A DNA stretch of 64,000 nt. Origin: Phaseolus vulgaris. Taxonomy: Eukaryota; Streptophyta; Magnoliopsida; Fabales; Fabaceae. The notes below the pieces were generated by a model that saw nothing but the letters and a program-made list of their open reading frames with translations, searched no databases and had not been told where the DNA came from. Numbering within the stretch: the first letter of the stretch is position 1; every line of letters starts with the position of its first letter. Position numbers and translations under genes: made by a program. Location: the NCBI RefSeq assembly GCF_000499845.2, contig NC_023749.2, forward strand, positions 23,767,322-23,831,321, written 5' to 3'. Shown piece by piece: positions 11,283 through 21,200 of this stretch.

Positions 11283-11968
11283 TGATGGCATTGAGCTCTT
11301 CTCTTTTGTGGTTTTTGGGTGGTTTGCGGAAGCTTAGTGGTTTGTTGACGGAACAAGGCCTTCCTAGAAAGTGTGGGTGCCTTGAAGGTGCATGAAGAGT
11401 GTGAGATTAGGGAGGTTCGGCCAGCCCCTTTGAAGGTGTAAGGATTGAAGACTAAAACCTAGATGCTAGGCAAGGAGTAGAGATTATGGCTCAAGTTTGG
11501 CAGCATAACAATACTCAATTTAATCTAACAAAATGAGAGCCAAAAACCTCAATTTATAGTGTTTAGAGGGCTGGAAATTTAAAAGAAAGTGGAGGGAAAT
11601 TCATATGAATTCCCTCCCAAAAGTGGAGCATAAATGAGCACATGAGGAGGGGTGTGTCTAGTTTGTATGCTCACCCCCTCCATGGGCTTTCTAGACCACC
11701 CTTGGTAAATTTAGAGGTTTCTTTTAGAAACTCTAAGTTTACCTAGGTTGGTGTTTTAGGTGCCAAAATTAATTCTAAGAAAAATTACAAATAAAGTTCC
11801 TATGCTAAATTTGACAAGAAATTAAAGTCTACTCTACACTAGAGTTTATGGCATTTGAACATGTAAAAGAACATCTTCTTGGATCATCTTGGCCATAACT
11901 CTAAGGTTGGCCCAAATCTACCCTTTGGTGGGCTTTCATGTGGGCTTGTGCTTGGGCCTCTTCCATCA
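11283..11968 (-). repeat. 5' LTR of the nested gypsy element
   Basis: This 686-bp LTR with TG...CA ends pairs with 6861-7546. The minus-strand PBS lies just inside it, and TSD TCAAC follows at 11969-11973. Confidence 0.92.
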
Positions 11969-11973
11969 TCAAC

Positions 11974-12050
11974 TCCTTTAGATGTGGTTTTGCCCTGGGT
12001 TGCCAAAGCCTTGGCAAGCCTCATTCTTTTGTTCACATCCATTTTTGAAT
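11974..12050 (-). pseudogene. Antisense ORF of element A, start of exon 2
   Basis: After the insertion, the antisense ORF of element A continues to a CAG splice acceptor at 12051-12054 (minus strand TTGATGCAG). The first codons encode a MDVNKRMRLAKAL-like stretch. This parallels the beginning of exon 2 in element C, which also starts with a Met followed by a basic K-R-LA segment. Splitting by the nested element leaves it non-functional. Confidence 0.7.
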
Positions 12051-12199
12051 CTGCATCAAGGAAGCAAACAAAGCAGAGGTTAGGCACAAGCTAAATCAAA
12101 GCATGAAGCATAATCAGATATACTATGGAAACCTAAAGCAAACAGAAAGTTCACAAACGAACAAGAGTAAACACTAGCAGAAGCAGGAATCAAAGAAGA

Positions 12200-13003
12200 T
12201 TAGTGGGGAGTGGTTCCCATAGTAAGGTATTGAGTGAGGGCTGCGGATTCGTATTCACGTTCTATCAACTCAGCAGTGTCTAAGACCCCCACGTTGGCAA
12301 AAATCAAGCACACTTCTCGATCTGTTGAGGGTAGTTCGTCCAAAGTTTTGGGTTTGGTCAGCTTTAGTTTCTTCACCCAGTATAAAGGGAAGCCGTCCAG
12401 TGCTGTGCGGTCGTGTTCAATACAACACACTCTGAAGAACTTACCCATCCATCCCTTGTAGGACTGTTGGAACAAGTATAGAAGGATCCTCCCGGCGATG
12501 CCGCCGAAGCTGACCCAGAGGCTCTTCCCTTGTTTCTTGACCTCGAAGAAATGGAGGAATATGTCTACAGAAGGAGGCTGGCCAAAGTACCCACATAGGA
12601 TTCTAAACGCCTTGACGAAGGCCCAACTATTAAGGTGTAGCTGGGCAGGGGCGACGTTTATTTCGGTAAGAAGCTCTCTCTCGAACCCAGGGAAAGGTAG
12701 ACCCAGACCTATGCGTTTGAACACGGTCTGATAGAAGAAGAAGAAAGCCTCCCCTTCGTTTGACCATTCGTCCACACAAACGGGCTCACCCGGTGTGCAA
12801 GGACGAACGTATATGTAGGCATCATGCCTCTTGGCGAAGGCACTGAATTTGTAAGCGCCTGGTTTGCCCACATGGGCCCTCCAATCAGATAAGGTGGTTA
12901 AGGTTGAAGTCTCAGCAAGCAGCTCATCAGAAGCCCAAGGGTACTGAGACTTGTAGTTGACGCTAGGAGGTGGAGGGTTGGTGGTGGTTTTGGTACGCGC
13001 CAT
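12200..13003 (-). pseudogene. Antisense ORF of element A, exon 1
   Basis: The ORF starts at 13003 with the shared MARTKTTTNPPPPS-like terminus and runs 267 codons. The globular part contains W-D-x-FH-like blocks shared with B, C and F: FERELLTEINVAPAQLH, then SYKGWMGKFFRVCC, then DGFPLYWV. It is open throughout. In B, C and F this exon ends at a GT donor in codon phase 1; at the equivalent place here (about 12216) the donor reads GA instead of GT, so splicing may be lost. The domain resembles proteins annotated as putative plant transposon / gypsy-type transposon. No catalytic motif is evident. Confidence 0.78.
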
Positions 13004-13556
13004 GGTGCAGCAAAGAAAGCTGAAGCAGAAATAAGAGTAAAGGCTTAGTCAGCAAAGGGCCATGGTGTCAAAATGGGAGGAAAACCCAGAAACCCCTACC
13101 CCCGCGAGAAGATCATAAAACAGAGGAAATGAAGGAAAGAGCGGAAGGGTGTAAATGCAAGAATTTAAACAGTCCCAGGCAGTTTATCAGTACAAAATAG
13201 TGAGATTAAGGGGCAAACAATGGTTAAGAATCATACCTTTGATGGATGATCGAAGAAAGGCGCGAGCTTTGTGAAGAAGAAATCGCAAGGGCTTGAGGAA
13301 GAAGACGAACAGTGAAGGATTGGGTGTGAATGATGGAACAGTGCTCAGAGCGCGTGATTTTGAAAGGTATAACATAAACATTGAGAAGCGCTAGCGACAC
13401 TCAGCCTCAGTCACAGGATTGGGCCACATGTCGAGAGATTAATGCGCCACTTAAGTTGTCACGTCACAAGCACAGGAACGTCCCATCACCAGAATGCCAC
13501 GTAGATGGTAGGGCGAGGCCTTAGTCTTTTCACTAAAAACAAGTTATCAGCTCAAG

Positions 13557-13569
13557 ACTGGGGGGCTTG
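13557..13569 (+). other. Polypurine tract of element A
   Basis: ACTGGGGGGCTTG stands immediately before the LTR TG. The same string precedes the 3' LTRs of elements B (28352-28364) and C (63667-63679). Confidence 0.75.
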
Positions 13570-14395
13570 TGTACCGACCCGTCTTCGGGCGTTGACCAAA
13601 GTCAACATGTGGTAGGACTCACCAAGGGGCTCCAAGGAGGAAAGTCAATATGTTGACCGCCTTAGGTGTCGCCAGGTTTGGCCATCGCCAGGTATGGGCG
13701 TCGCCAGCTTTAGGCGTCGCCAGTTATGGGCATCGCCAGCTTGGGGCGTTGACAGGTTTAGGTGTGGCCCACCTTGAAGGCGTAACCCGTTGTCCTAAGA
13801 GCGTGCTTTGGCCCAAATGGTGCCGCCCCCCCCCCCCAAGATACCCCACAAGTAGGAGTGACAGTGGAGGGGGCGTCAGGGAAGGAGGCGGCACAGTAGG
13901 GGCCTGTAGGCCTCGGGCCTCGGTGTGTCAGAAAGTAAACATAGCTGAGAAAAGTGGATTTAAAGCCACACCTTCAGTACCAGTAAGAAGAGCCCCAATC
14001 CACGACTTATCTACGCATGAGGTGTAGGAATGCGGCAGAACGCACCACCGTTGATGCCCTCTGGAGCAGGACAAAAATGCGGGCAAAGGTATATAAGGAA
14101 AAGGATAAACAACATAAGGTACGTTTTCCAGATACTCTGTCATTTGGCAAACTGTATGCACTTGTGAACTTGAGAGAGAATAGGAGAGGATTCTGTTACG
14201 CACTTCCAAGAGCATAGTTTTTGCCCTGTTTTGATACAGTGGTGCATACTGACTTGAGCGTTGGAGTGCAAACGGTTGCGAGCGCGCCATTTGCCTCTGT
14301 GTTGCAGGAAATCTTCACAGGAGGAGTAGTCTCGAAGATCCGCGTTCCACTGTTAGAAGATACGCACGAAGGTGCTTGAGTTTCTGGCAGGAACA
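13570..14395 (+). repeat. 3' LTR of gypsy element A
   Basis: It starts TGTACCGACCC and ends GGCAGGAACA, 826 bp. A C homopolymer occurs near 13828-13841 and a GTATATAAGG TATA-like box near 14089. It lacks about 230 bp that the 5' copy has, so the two LTRs are not simple duplicates; the element may be recombinant. The TSD cannot be tested because the 5' end is lost. Confidence 0.85.
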
Positions 14396-14818
14396 TAAGC
14401 CTTCCTTTTATGGAGAGGAGGACCGGTCACAATTATAAAGGAAGCTTACAAGAGAAGCTTTGCAAGGTAGCCTTCTAAATCTTCCTATTCTAGCGCCTAA
14501 AGGAGAGTGAAAAGGCACCTTCTAGATCTTTTCTAAAAACTAACGCCTAAAGGTGGTATACAAAGGAGGTGTCTTAGGTTTCCCTCTTTAGCACCTTCCT
14601 AAACACTACTCTATGTGTTTTTAATTTTATACAAAAGAAACTATAAAAAGAGAAAACATTTGAAACCTACTACCTAACTCTTTAGATTTGCTCCTTGTAA
14701 TCCTTTGAGGTAAAAAGGATGATGAGTTAATGTGTCTTTGAGCATCTTGAACTTCAACCTCATTCTCTTCTTCTTCTTGATCTCCATCAACGACATTCTT
14801 GCACACTGGATGTTCCTA
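14396..14818. other. Unassigned intergenic sequence
   Basis: This 420-bp AT-rich segment lies between the LTR of element A and an LTR fragment. It has repeated GCGCCTAAAGG-like phrases but no ORF or recognised repeat. I see no gene. Confidence 0.4.
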
Positions 14819-15150
14819 AGTCTGGGCATTAGTGTCGCTAAGGCGCGCCTACAAAATGCCTAAGTCACAGTTAGACAGAAGGGCTATGACACTAAAGGTA
14901 TATAAGGCTGACAACAGACATAACCTGGTACGTTTTTCGACATTTGAACAGAACGCATTACGTTTTCATTAGTGCAAGTTATGCATTTCTGAGGGAGAAA
15001 CAGTGTGAGAGAGAGAACACACAGTGTCTCGAGAGTTTAAGTTTGGTGTTCATTGCCCATGACTAGATCGTCGAAGTGCAAACGACCGCGAGGGCACCCT
15101 TTGTTTCTCTGTTTCAAGTGATTCCATCGGAGGAAGCGACGGTGGGAGCA
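14819..15150 (+). repeat. Partial family-1-like LTR (plus strand)
   Basis: It shares with the family-1 LTR the order: TATATAAGG box (about 14900), TACGTTTT segment, and GTGCAAACG(G/A)CCGCGAG near 15076. It has no clear TG start or CA end, and abuts the truncated end of element E head to head near 15200. Confidence 0.55.
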
Positions 15151-15204
15151 AAGGGTTCTTCGAAGCGAAGTCAACAGAAATGCACAAAGACATTAGGGCA
15201 ATCG

Positions 15205-16945
15205 GCGGGAACACCAGGCATGTCAGAGGCAGACCATGCGAAAGCGTCAAGGTGTCGCGCTATGTCCTCGGCAATCTGATCCTACGACTTTTGGCTCAAA
15301 GACCTACCAAGCTTGAACATCTTCCCACAGATCTCTCTCTCCAGCACGTCTTCGGCGGGTTCAGGTCGTCTTTCCCGGGCAATCTCTGCACGGGTGAGCC
15401 CTTCTTCCCTTAGAGGCTGGGTAGTAGTAGCGAACACCCCTCTCTTCGTCTTGAGGCTATTTTTGTAACACTTCTTAGCCTCTTTCTGATCGGACTTGAT
15501 GGTGATCACCGTACCCTTAAAGGAAGGCAGCTTCATCTTCATATGCCTTGTGGAAGCAATCGCTCCAATCTTGTTCAAAGCAGGTCTACCTAAAAGTATA
15601 TTGTAGGCTGATGGGGCGTTAACAACAAGATACCTGATGTTGGCAGTGCGTGAAGTTGTAACATCCGTGAAGGTCGTCCTCAGCTCTATATGCCCATGCA
15701 CCTCCACCTAGTCTCCAACGAAACCATACATGCACCCAGTATAGGGCCTTAACTGGTTTGGAGACAACTACAACTTGTTGAAGGTCAACCAGAACATCAC
15801 GTCGACCAAACTTCCTTGGTCTATGAGGACGCGATGGACCCTTCTCCCTGCTGTGACTAACAAAATCACTACCGGGTCATTGTCATGGGGTATGACATTT
15901 TGGCGGTCAGCCTTAGTGAAGACAAGGTCGACATCGGGAGTCTGATCTACCTCTTGTACCTCTACTGCCATTACCTCTCGCGCGTACTTCTTTTGCTGGG
16001 AGTTGGTGCATCCTCCTCCTGAAAACCCTCCAGAGATTGTGTTAATTTCTCTATGAATGGGCACCACGTGCCCTTGGTCTGCTCCTGCAACCACCAACGC
16101 CTAATCGTTCTACGGCTCCTAAAGGTAGTCCTTCAAGAAGCCGCTTTTCACTAGCTCATCCAGTTGGTGTGCTAGGGCCAAACAATTGCGTATGTAGTGG
16201 CCATGTGCTTGGTGGAACTCGCACCAAGCATTCTTGTTGGGCCCCATCTTTCTGTCGGTCTTCGCGGGCACCTTCAACATTGCCGCTATGTTTGGAATAG
16301 CAATAAGCTCCTTGAGCTCTACGCGAAAATTATGTTTCGAGGGCAGGTCCCTTCGTGCGCGCGTCCCCACCTGGGACTGTTCGTTGGGTTTTCCCACGCC
16401 CTTCTTCTATGTGGTCGCCTCGTGCACCCTCATGGGCTAAGGTCGTCCTGCTGCTCGAGGTCGGATAAGACCGACAAGACCACATTTCTCTGTTACTCGA
16501 TCATCTGCAGCGATGTGCACAAAAGCCCGATGTTTGATCTCGGTGAATGTCTTCGGGTAGAACCTTAGCAACGATTCGCTGAAAGGTCCGGGCAACATTC
16601 CTTTGATGAAGGCCTGCACCGTCATGGCCTCATCTGTGTGTTTCAACCTCACCACCTGGACCCCAAACCTGTTCAAGTAGTCCTTCATGGACTCCCCCTG
16701 GTACTGTTTAATGTCGAAGACATCATAATAGAGTCGAGTGGGGGCCTTGTTAACAAGGTATTGTTCCCTGAACAGCGTCGCGAATTGGTCAAAGGTAGTG
16801 ATGTGTCCGTCAGGGAGGCTAACGAACCACTCCAACACCACACCTGCCAACGTGCTCATGAGCAGCTTGCAGTACACAGCGTCAGATCCTCCTGTAAGCA
16901 TAATCTGAGTATGGAATGCCGTGAGATGGGCCTCTAGGTCCTGCA
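15205..16945 (-). pseudogene. Gag-protease-RT N-terminal remnant of gypsy element E
   Basis: Read leftward from 16945: a retrotransposon-gag domain (AFHTQIML, then W-F), an in-frame TAG at 16437-16439, a knuckle-like CEFHQ...HYIRNC, a protease with VLIDQGSLVDV (one Ser changed to Leu in the usual GSS), and the start of RT (AFAWSASDMPG near 15210-15245). Several further stops are present. The N-terminal part continues at 35188-35552 beyond the copia insertion. RT beyond its first residues is deleted. Element E belongs to family 1 and is older than the copia that splits it. Confidence 0.8.
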
Positions 16946-17071
16946 TGTTGAACCAAGTGGTGTTCAAGCTTTAAAGAATCCAAACCCTTTGAAGGATGTT
17001 GAAAGCTTGGTTGTGCTTGCTGTTACTGAGCTGTCTTAGTTAGGATCTGGGGTAGTTTGAGTTTTGTAATG
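16946..17071 (+). repeat. 5' LTR of Copia-1, left part
   Basis: It matches 34052-34176 of the 3' LTR and is interrupted by element B at 17072. It resumes at 29162. Confidence 0.9.
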
Positions 17072-17868
17072 TGTACCGCCCTGGTAGTCGGAAGTGATGA
17101 CGTGGCATCCAGGTACAGTATAGGCGTGTTGACAAGGCGCCAGGTTGGCAGAAGGGAAGGAAGTCGGGGGGCTCGTGAAGTCGCCAGTTATTAAGTTGGC
17201 GTGTTCCGATCTCCAGCATACCAGAACCGGCGATCACCGGGTTAAAGATGAAGTCGCCAGATGTAAACTCAGGCGACCTAGTGATTGGAGATCGCCAGAG
17301 CAAGCACATCGCCAGAGATGAAGGTGGTGCAGATTATGAAGGCGGCCGGCGAGACCACAGGGAAGGTGTACGAAGGCACCCTAACTCGCCAGTTCCAGTA
17401 GAGATCGCGCTCCCAAGTTAGCTATGCACTGGGCAGTACCATGCATAAGTAACTTAGCAAAATGAGAGTAGAAGCAGCGCCCAAGTGAAGGAGGCTCCAG
17501 ATGAAGGCACGTGTACGACTAGATGCGAGCCACGTGTCCAAGTCTGTAACTGCCAGGAGGGAGAAAGTAACTAGGTATATAAGAGTTCTCAACGAACTTT
17601 CTGAGGTACGCGCGTTCAGATTATACTCTTTACGCTTGCGAGTTATAGAGCTTACTGTGAGAGAGAATTTGCACGGTTCTTGTTCTCTTAGTATTTGGTG
17701 ATTCGGTCACTGACTTGGGCGTTGGAGTGCGATCGGCCGCAGCGGCGCCGTTCTGTTCCTTTGCAGGTTCTTGAGGTGGATCTCGAAGAAGAACGGAGGT
17801 TTGAAGCGGTGAGCACGTCGATCCTTTGACGAGGCAGTTTCCAGCGTTCCGGTCAACAGGCAGGATCA
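17072..17868 (+). repeat. 5' LTR of element B
   Basis: It starts TGTACCGCCC and ends GGCAGGATCA, 797 bp, and pairs with 28365-29161. Many GTCGCCAG-like phrases recur in its U3. Confidence 0.96.
17576..17583 (+). promoter_or_regulatory. TATA box of the element B LTR promoter
   Basis: TATATAAG occurs about 290 bp before the LTR end, preceded by a G-box-like CCACGTGTCC at 17530-17539. The same arrangement is in the 3' LTR near 28869 and in related LTRs. Confidence 0.65.
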
Positions 17869-17871
17869 TCA

Positions 17872-17888
17872 GGCGCCCACCGTGGGGC
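17872..17888 (+). other. Primer binding site of element B
   Basis: GGCGCCCACCGTGGGGC follows the 5' LTR after three bases (TCA). The same motif flanks the LTRs of A and E. Confidence 0.8.
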
Positions 17889-18277
17889 CGTGTAAAACTT
17901 GCTCCCATCCACAACGTGAGTTCTTGAAGGTTTTCGAAGTTTTCTGCGTGGTTGTGTGCTGGTGCAACCATCGTTCGCTGTTTACTTGAAATTTGTTCGG
18001 TGAATTCGCGTTTTATACCGTTCGTTTGGGTTTTCGATCGGTGAAGGGAGGTTTTCCTACTGTTTACGCATAATTTGTTCGGTGGAGTTGAGTTCTTTCG
18101 CTCGATTAGTTATCCGTGGGAAGAGCAGTGGTTTCTGGTAGAGTTGCAGGTTTCTTTGGAGGTTGCGGTGTTCTTAAATTTTCTTGCGGAGTTTCGCACA
18201 GTTTTTTCCGATTGATCGCTGAATCGATCGTAGCTGAAGTAAGTGTTGTTCACTGCATTCTGTGATTCGCTAAGTTC

Positions 18278-21200
18278 ATGAGAAAAATGAGAAGCAATCG
18301 TTCAAGCCCCGTGGCGCCTGTCGCTGCTGAAGGCGACGCCGCCATGACCATGGCGCAGATGGTAGATATTATGCGCTCGTTGCAGGCGACTGTGGAAGCT
18401 TCGCGCATAGAGCAGGCGCAAATGCATGAGGACCTGGCCGCCTCTCGGGCCAGGAATGATGAGCTTACCAAGGTGACTGAGGAGCTGCGCCAAGCTCTTC
18501 AGGAGCAGCAAGGGCGTCCTATTGCTGAAGAGGTCACGCCGTCGTCGCCACCTCGTGTTTTTCCTATGCCTTTCGCTCAGGCGATCACTGACACGCCTAT
18601 TCCTACGAGCGTGGTCCCTGTCAAGGCTGTCTTTACCGGCGTGGAGGATCCAGAGGCTCATCTAACCACGTTCCATACACAGATGATGCTGTCGGGAGGG
18701 TCAGACGCCGTGTATTGCAAGATGTTCGTGAGCACGCTCCAGGGAACGGCGTTGGAGTGGTTTGTGAGCCTACCTAACGGTCACATAACCAATTTTCAGC
18801 AGTTCTCGAAGGTTTTCGTCGAGCAATACATCGTGAACAAGGCACCGCCCAGGGTGTCTTATGATTTGTTTGATATAAGGCAGTACCAGGGAGAGTCCCT
18901 CAGAGACTACCTGAATCGCTTTGGAGCGCAGATGGTCAGATCGCCGGCTAAAGATGAAGAAATGCTGGTCTATGCATTCAAGAAGGGCGTGCTGCCAGGA
19001 CCATTCTGCGAGGCCTTGATCAGGGCTCACCCTGCAACGTTTGCTGAGGTCAGGCGACTTGCGGTGGCTCACATCGCCGACGAGAGTGAGGTCGCCGAGA
19101 AGAGAGGGAGCGTGGCTCCCGCTAGGCCACGCGCCCAGACCAGGATCCAGCCGCAAAGGGTGCTGGAGACAGCGGCGGCGGCCAGGAAGGACCAGAGGAC
19201 TCGCCATCCTTATGATAGGAGGAACAAGGGGAGGGGCCAGGGACGCCAGCAACTAGCACGCCGGGAATACAATCGCCCGCCTAAGCACAAGTTTGTTATG
19301 GGATTGGCGGACCTGATCACCATTCCCAATATATCCGCTAGGTTGAAAGCGCCTGAGAAGGTGGGCGACAAGGTGCTGGGACCAAAGCCAGACGCCTGGT
19401 GTGAGTTTCACCAGGGCTTTGGCCACACTTTGGACTCGTGTTTGTCCTTAGGGTATCAGCTCGATGATCTGGTTAAGAGCGGGTTCCTAAATGACTATCT
19501 GTTGGACAGGAGGACGGGGGGAGCGTCGAGTTCCCAGCCAGCGGGTGGAGAAGCCCAGCAACACGAGATGCCTATCCACGGGGAAATCCACACCATTGCA
19601 GGAGGCTTCTCGGGTGGTGGATGCACCGCATCGCAGAGGAAGAAGTACGCGCGGTCGGTGATGACAGTGGATATGTTTGAAGATCACTCGCCGGAGGTGG
19701 ACATTACGTTCACCAAGCAGGATCTTCGGGACGTTGTGCCCCATGACAACGATCCCATAGTCATTTCGTTGATTACGGCGGGAAGGAAGGTCCACAGAGT
19801 TTTGGTGGACCAGGGAAGCTCGGCAGACGTGATGTTCTGGCCGACTTTCACGCAGCTGGAGTTGCCCCTTGACCAGCTAAGGCCCTATGGAGGGTGCCTG
19901 TATGGTTTCGCTGGTGACCAGGTGGAGGTCAGGGGGTACATTGAGTTGAGAACCACGTTTACAGATGAGGCTGGTTCGAGGACGGAGAAAATCAAGTACC
20001 TCATTGTAAACGCTCCTTCAGCATACAACATCCTGTTGGGGAGGCCCACGCTAAACAGGATAGGCGCTATACCGTCGACTCGGCACATGAAGGTGAAGTT
20101 GCCGTCTATGGAGGGGGTGGTGATCACTATCAAGTCTGATCAGAAAGAAGCAAAAAAGTGCTATGAGAATAGCCTGAAAAACAAGAGATCAGTGAGTTAT
20201 GTAACAACCACCCCACCTCCCGGTGTGAAGCCCAGATCGACGGTAACAGAAGAGACCGCCGGAAGGGACGTGGAGATGGTGGACGCTGAGCTGGGGGAGG
20301 GGAACGCTGGTCTGGAGGAGGAAGAGGCGCGGAATCGCCCTGAGGAAGCGAGAGAGCAGGGAATCGCCAGGGCGGTGATCGCCAGAGAATCCAGGCCAAA
20401 ACCTGTCGAGCAGTGGCTCGAGAAAGAGATCGGGGGAAAGATCTTCAAGCTGGGAAGATCTCTGGAGGTCGAGCTCCAGGACCAGATCGCCAAGGTGATT
20501 GAGTGGCATCTGGACGCGTTTGCATGGTCCGCTTCGGACATGCCCGGGATTGATCCCGACTTCTTGTGCCATCATCTGGCGATGGACAACTTGGTGAGAC
20601 CAGTGCGACAAAGAAGAAGAAAGTTCAACGAGGAGAGGAGGCAGGTGATTAGAGATGAAACACAGAAGCTCCTCGCTGCAGGCCACATCAGGGAGGTTCA
20701 GTACCCTGAATGGCTGGCAAATGTCGTGCTGGTAAAGAAAAGCAATGGGAAATGGCGCATGTGCGTCGATTTCACTGACCTGAACAAAGCTTGCCCAAAG
20801 GATTCGTATCCTTTACCGAGTATAGACGCCCTGGTGGACAGTGCTGCAGGGTGTAAGTTGCTGAGTTTCCTGGATGCCTTCTCGGGGTATAATCAGATCA
20901 AGATGCATCCCATGGATGAAGAGATGACAGCCTTCATGACGGAGAGATCGTGCTATTGCTATAAGGTGATGCCGTTTGGGCTGAAGAACGCGGGGGCCAC
21001 GTACCAGAGGCTGATGGATCGAGTACTTGCACCGATGCTGGGAAGGAACGTGCAAGCGTACGTCGATGACATGGTCGTGACCTCGCCGGAAAAGAGCAAG
21101 CACGTTGCCGACTTGGAGGAATTGTTCACAACGATCGCCAAGTTCAGATTGAAGCTGAATCCAGAGAAATGCATTTTTGGCGTGGAAGCTGGGAAGTTTT

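Larger units (their letters stand above)
6861..11968 (-). mobile_element. Internally deleted gypsy element, TSD TCAAC
   Basis: The element is bounded by two 686-bp LTRs that start TGATGGCATT and end CTTCCATCA. It is flanked by perfect duplications TCAAC at 6856-6860 and 11969-11973. Orientation is minus: the PBS lies beside the right LTR and the polypurine tract beside the left LTR. A single 579-codon ORF combines gag N-terminus with RT/RNaseH remnants. Protease, the RT catalytic core and integrase are missing. About 25 substitutions separate the LTRs (roughly 3.6%, counted by eye), so it is moderately old. Confidence 0.93.
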
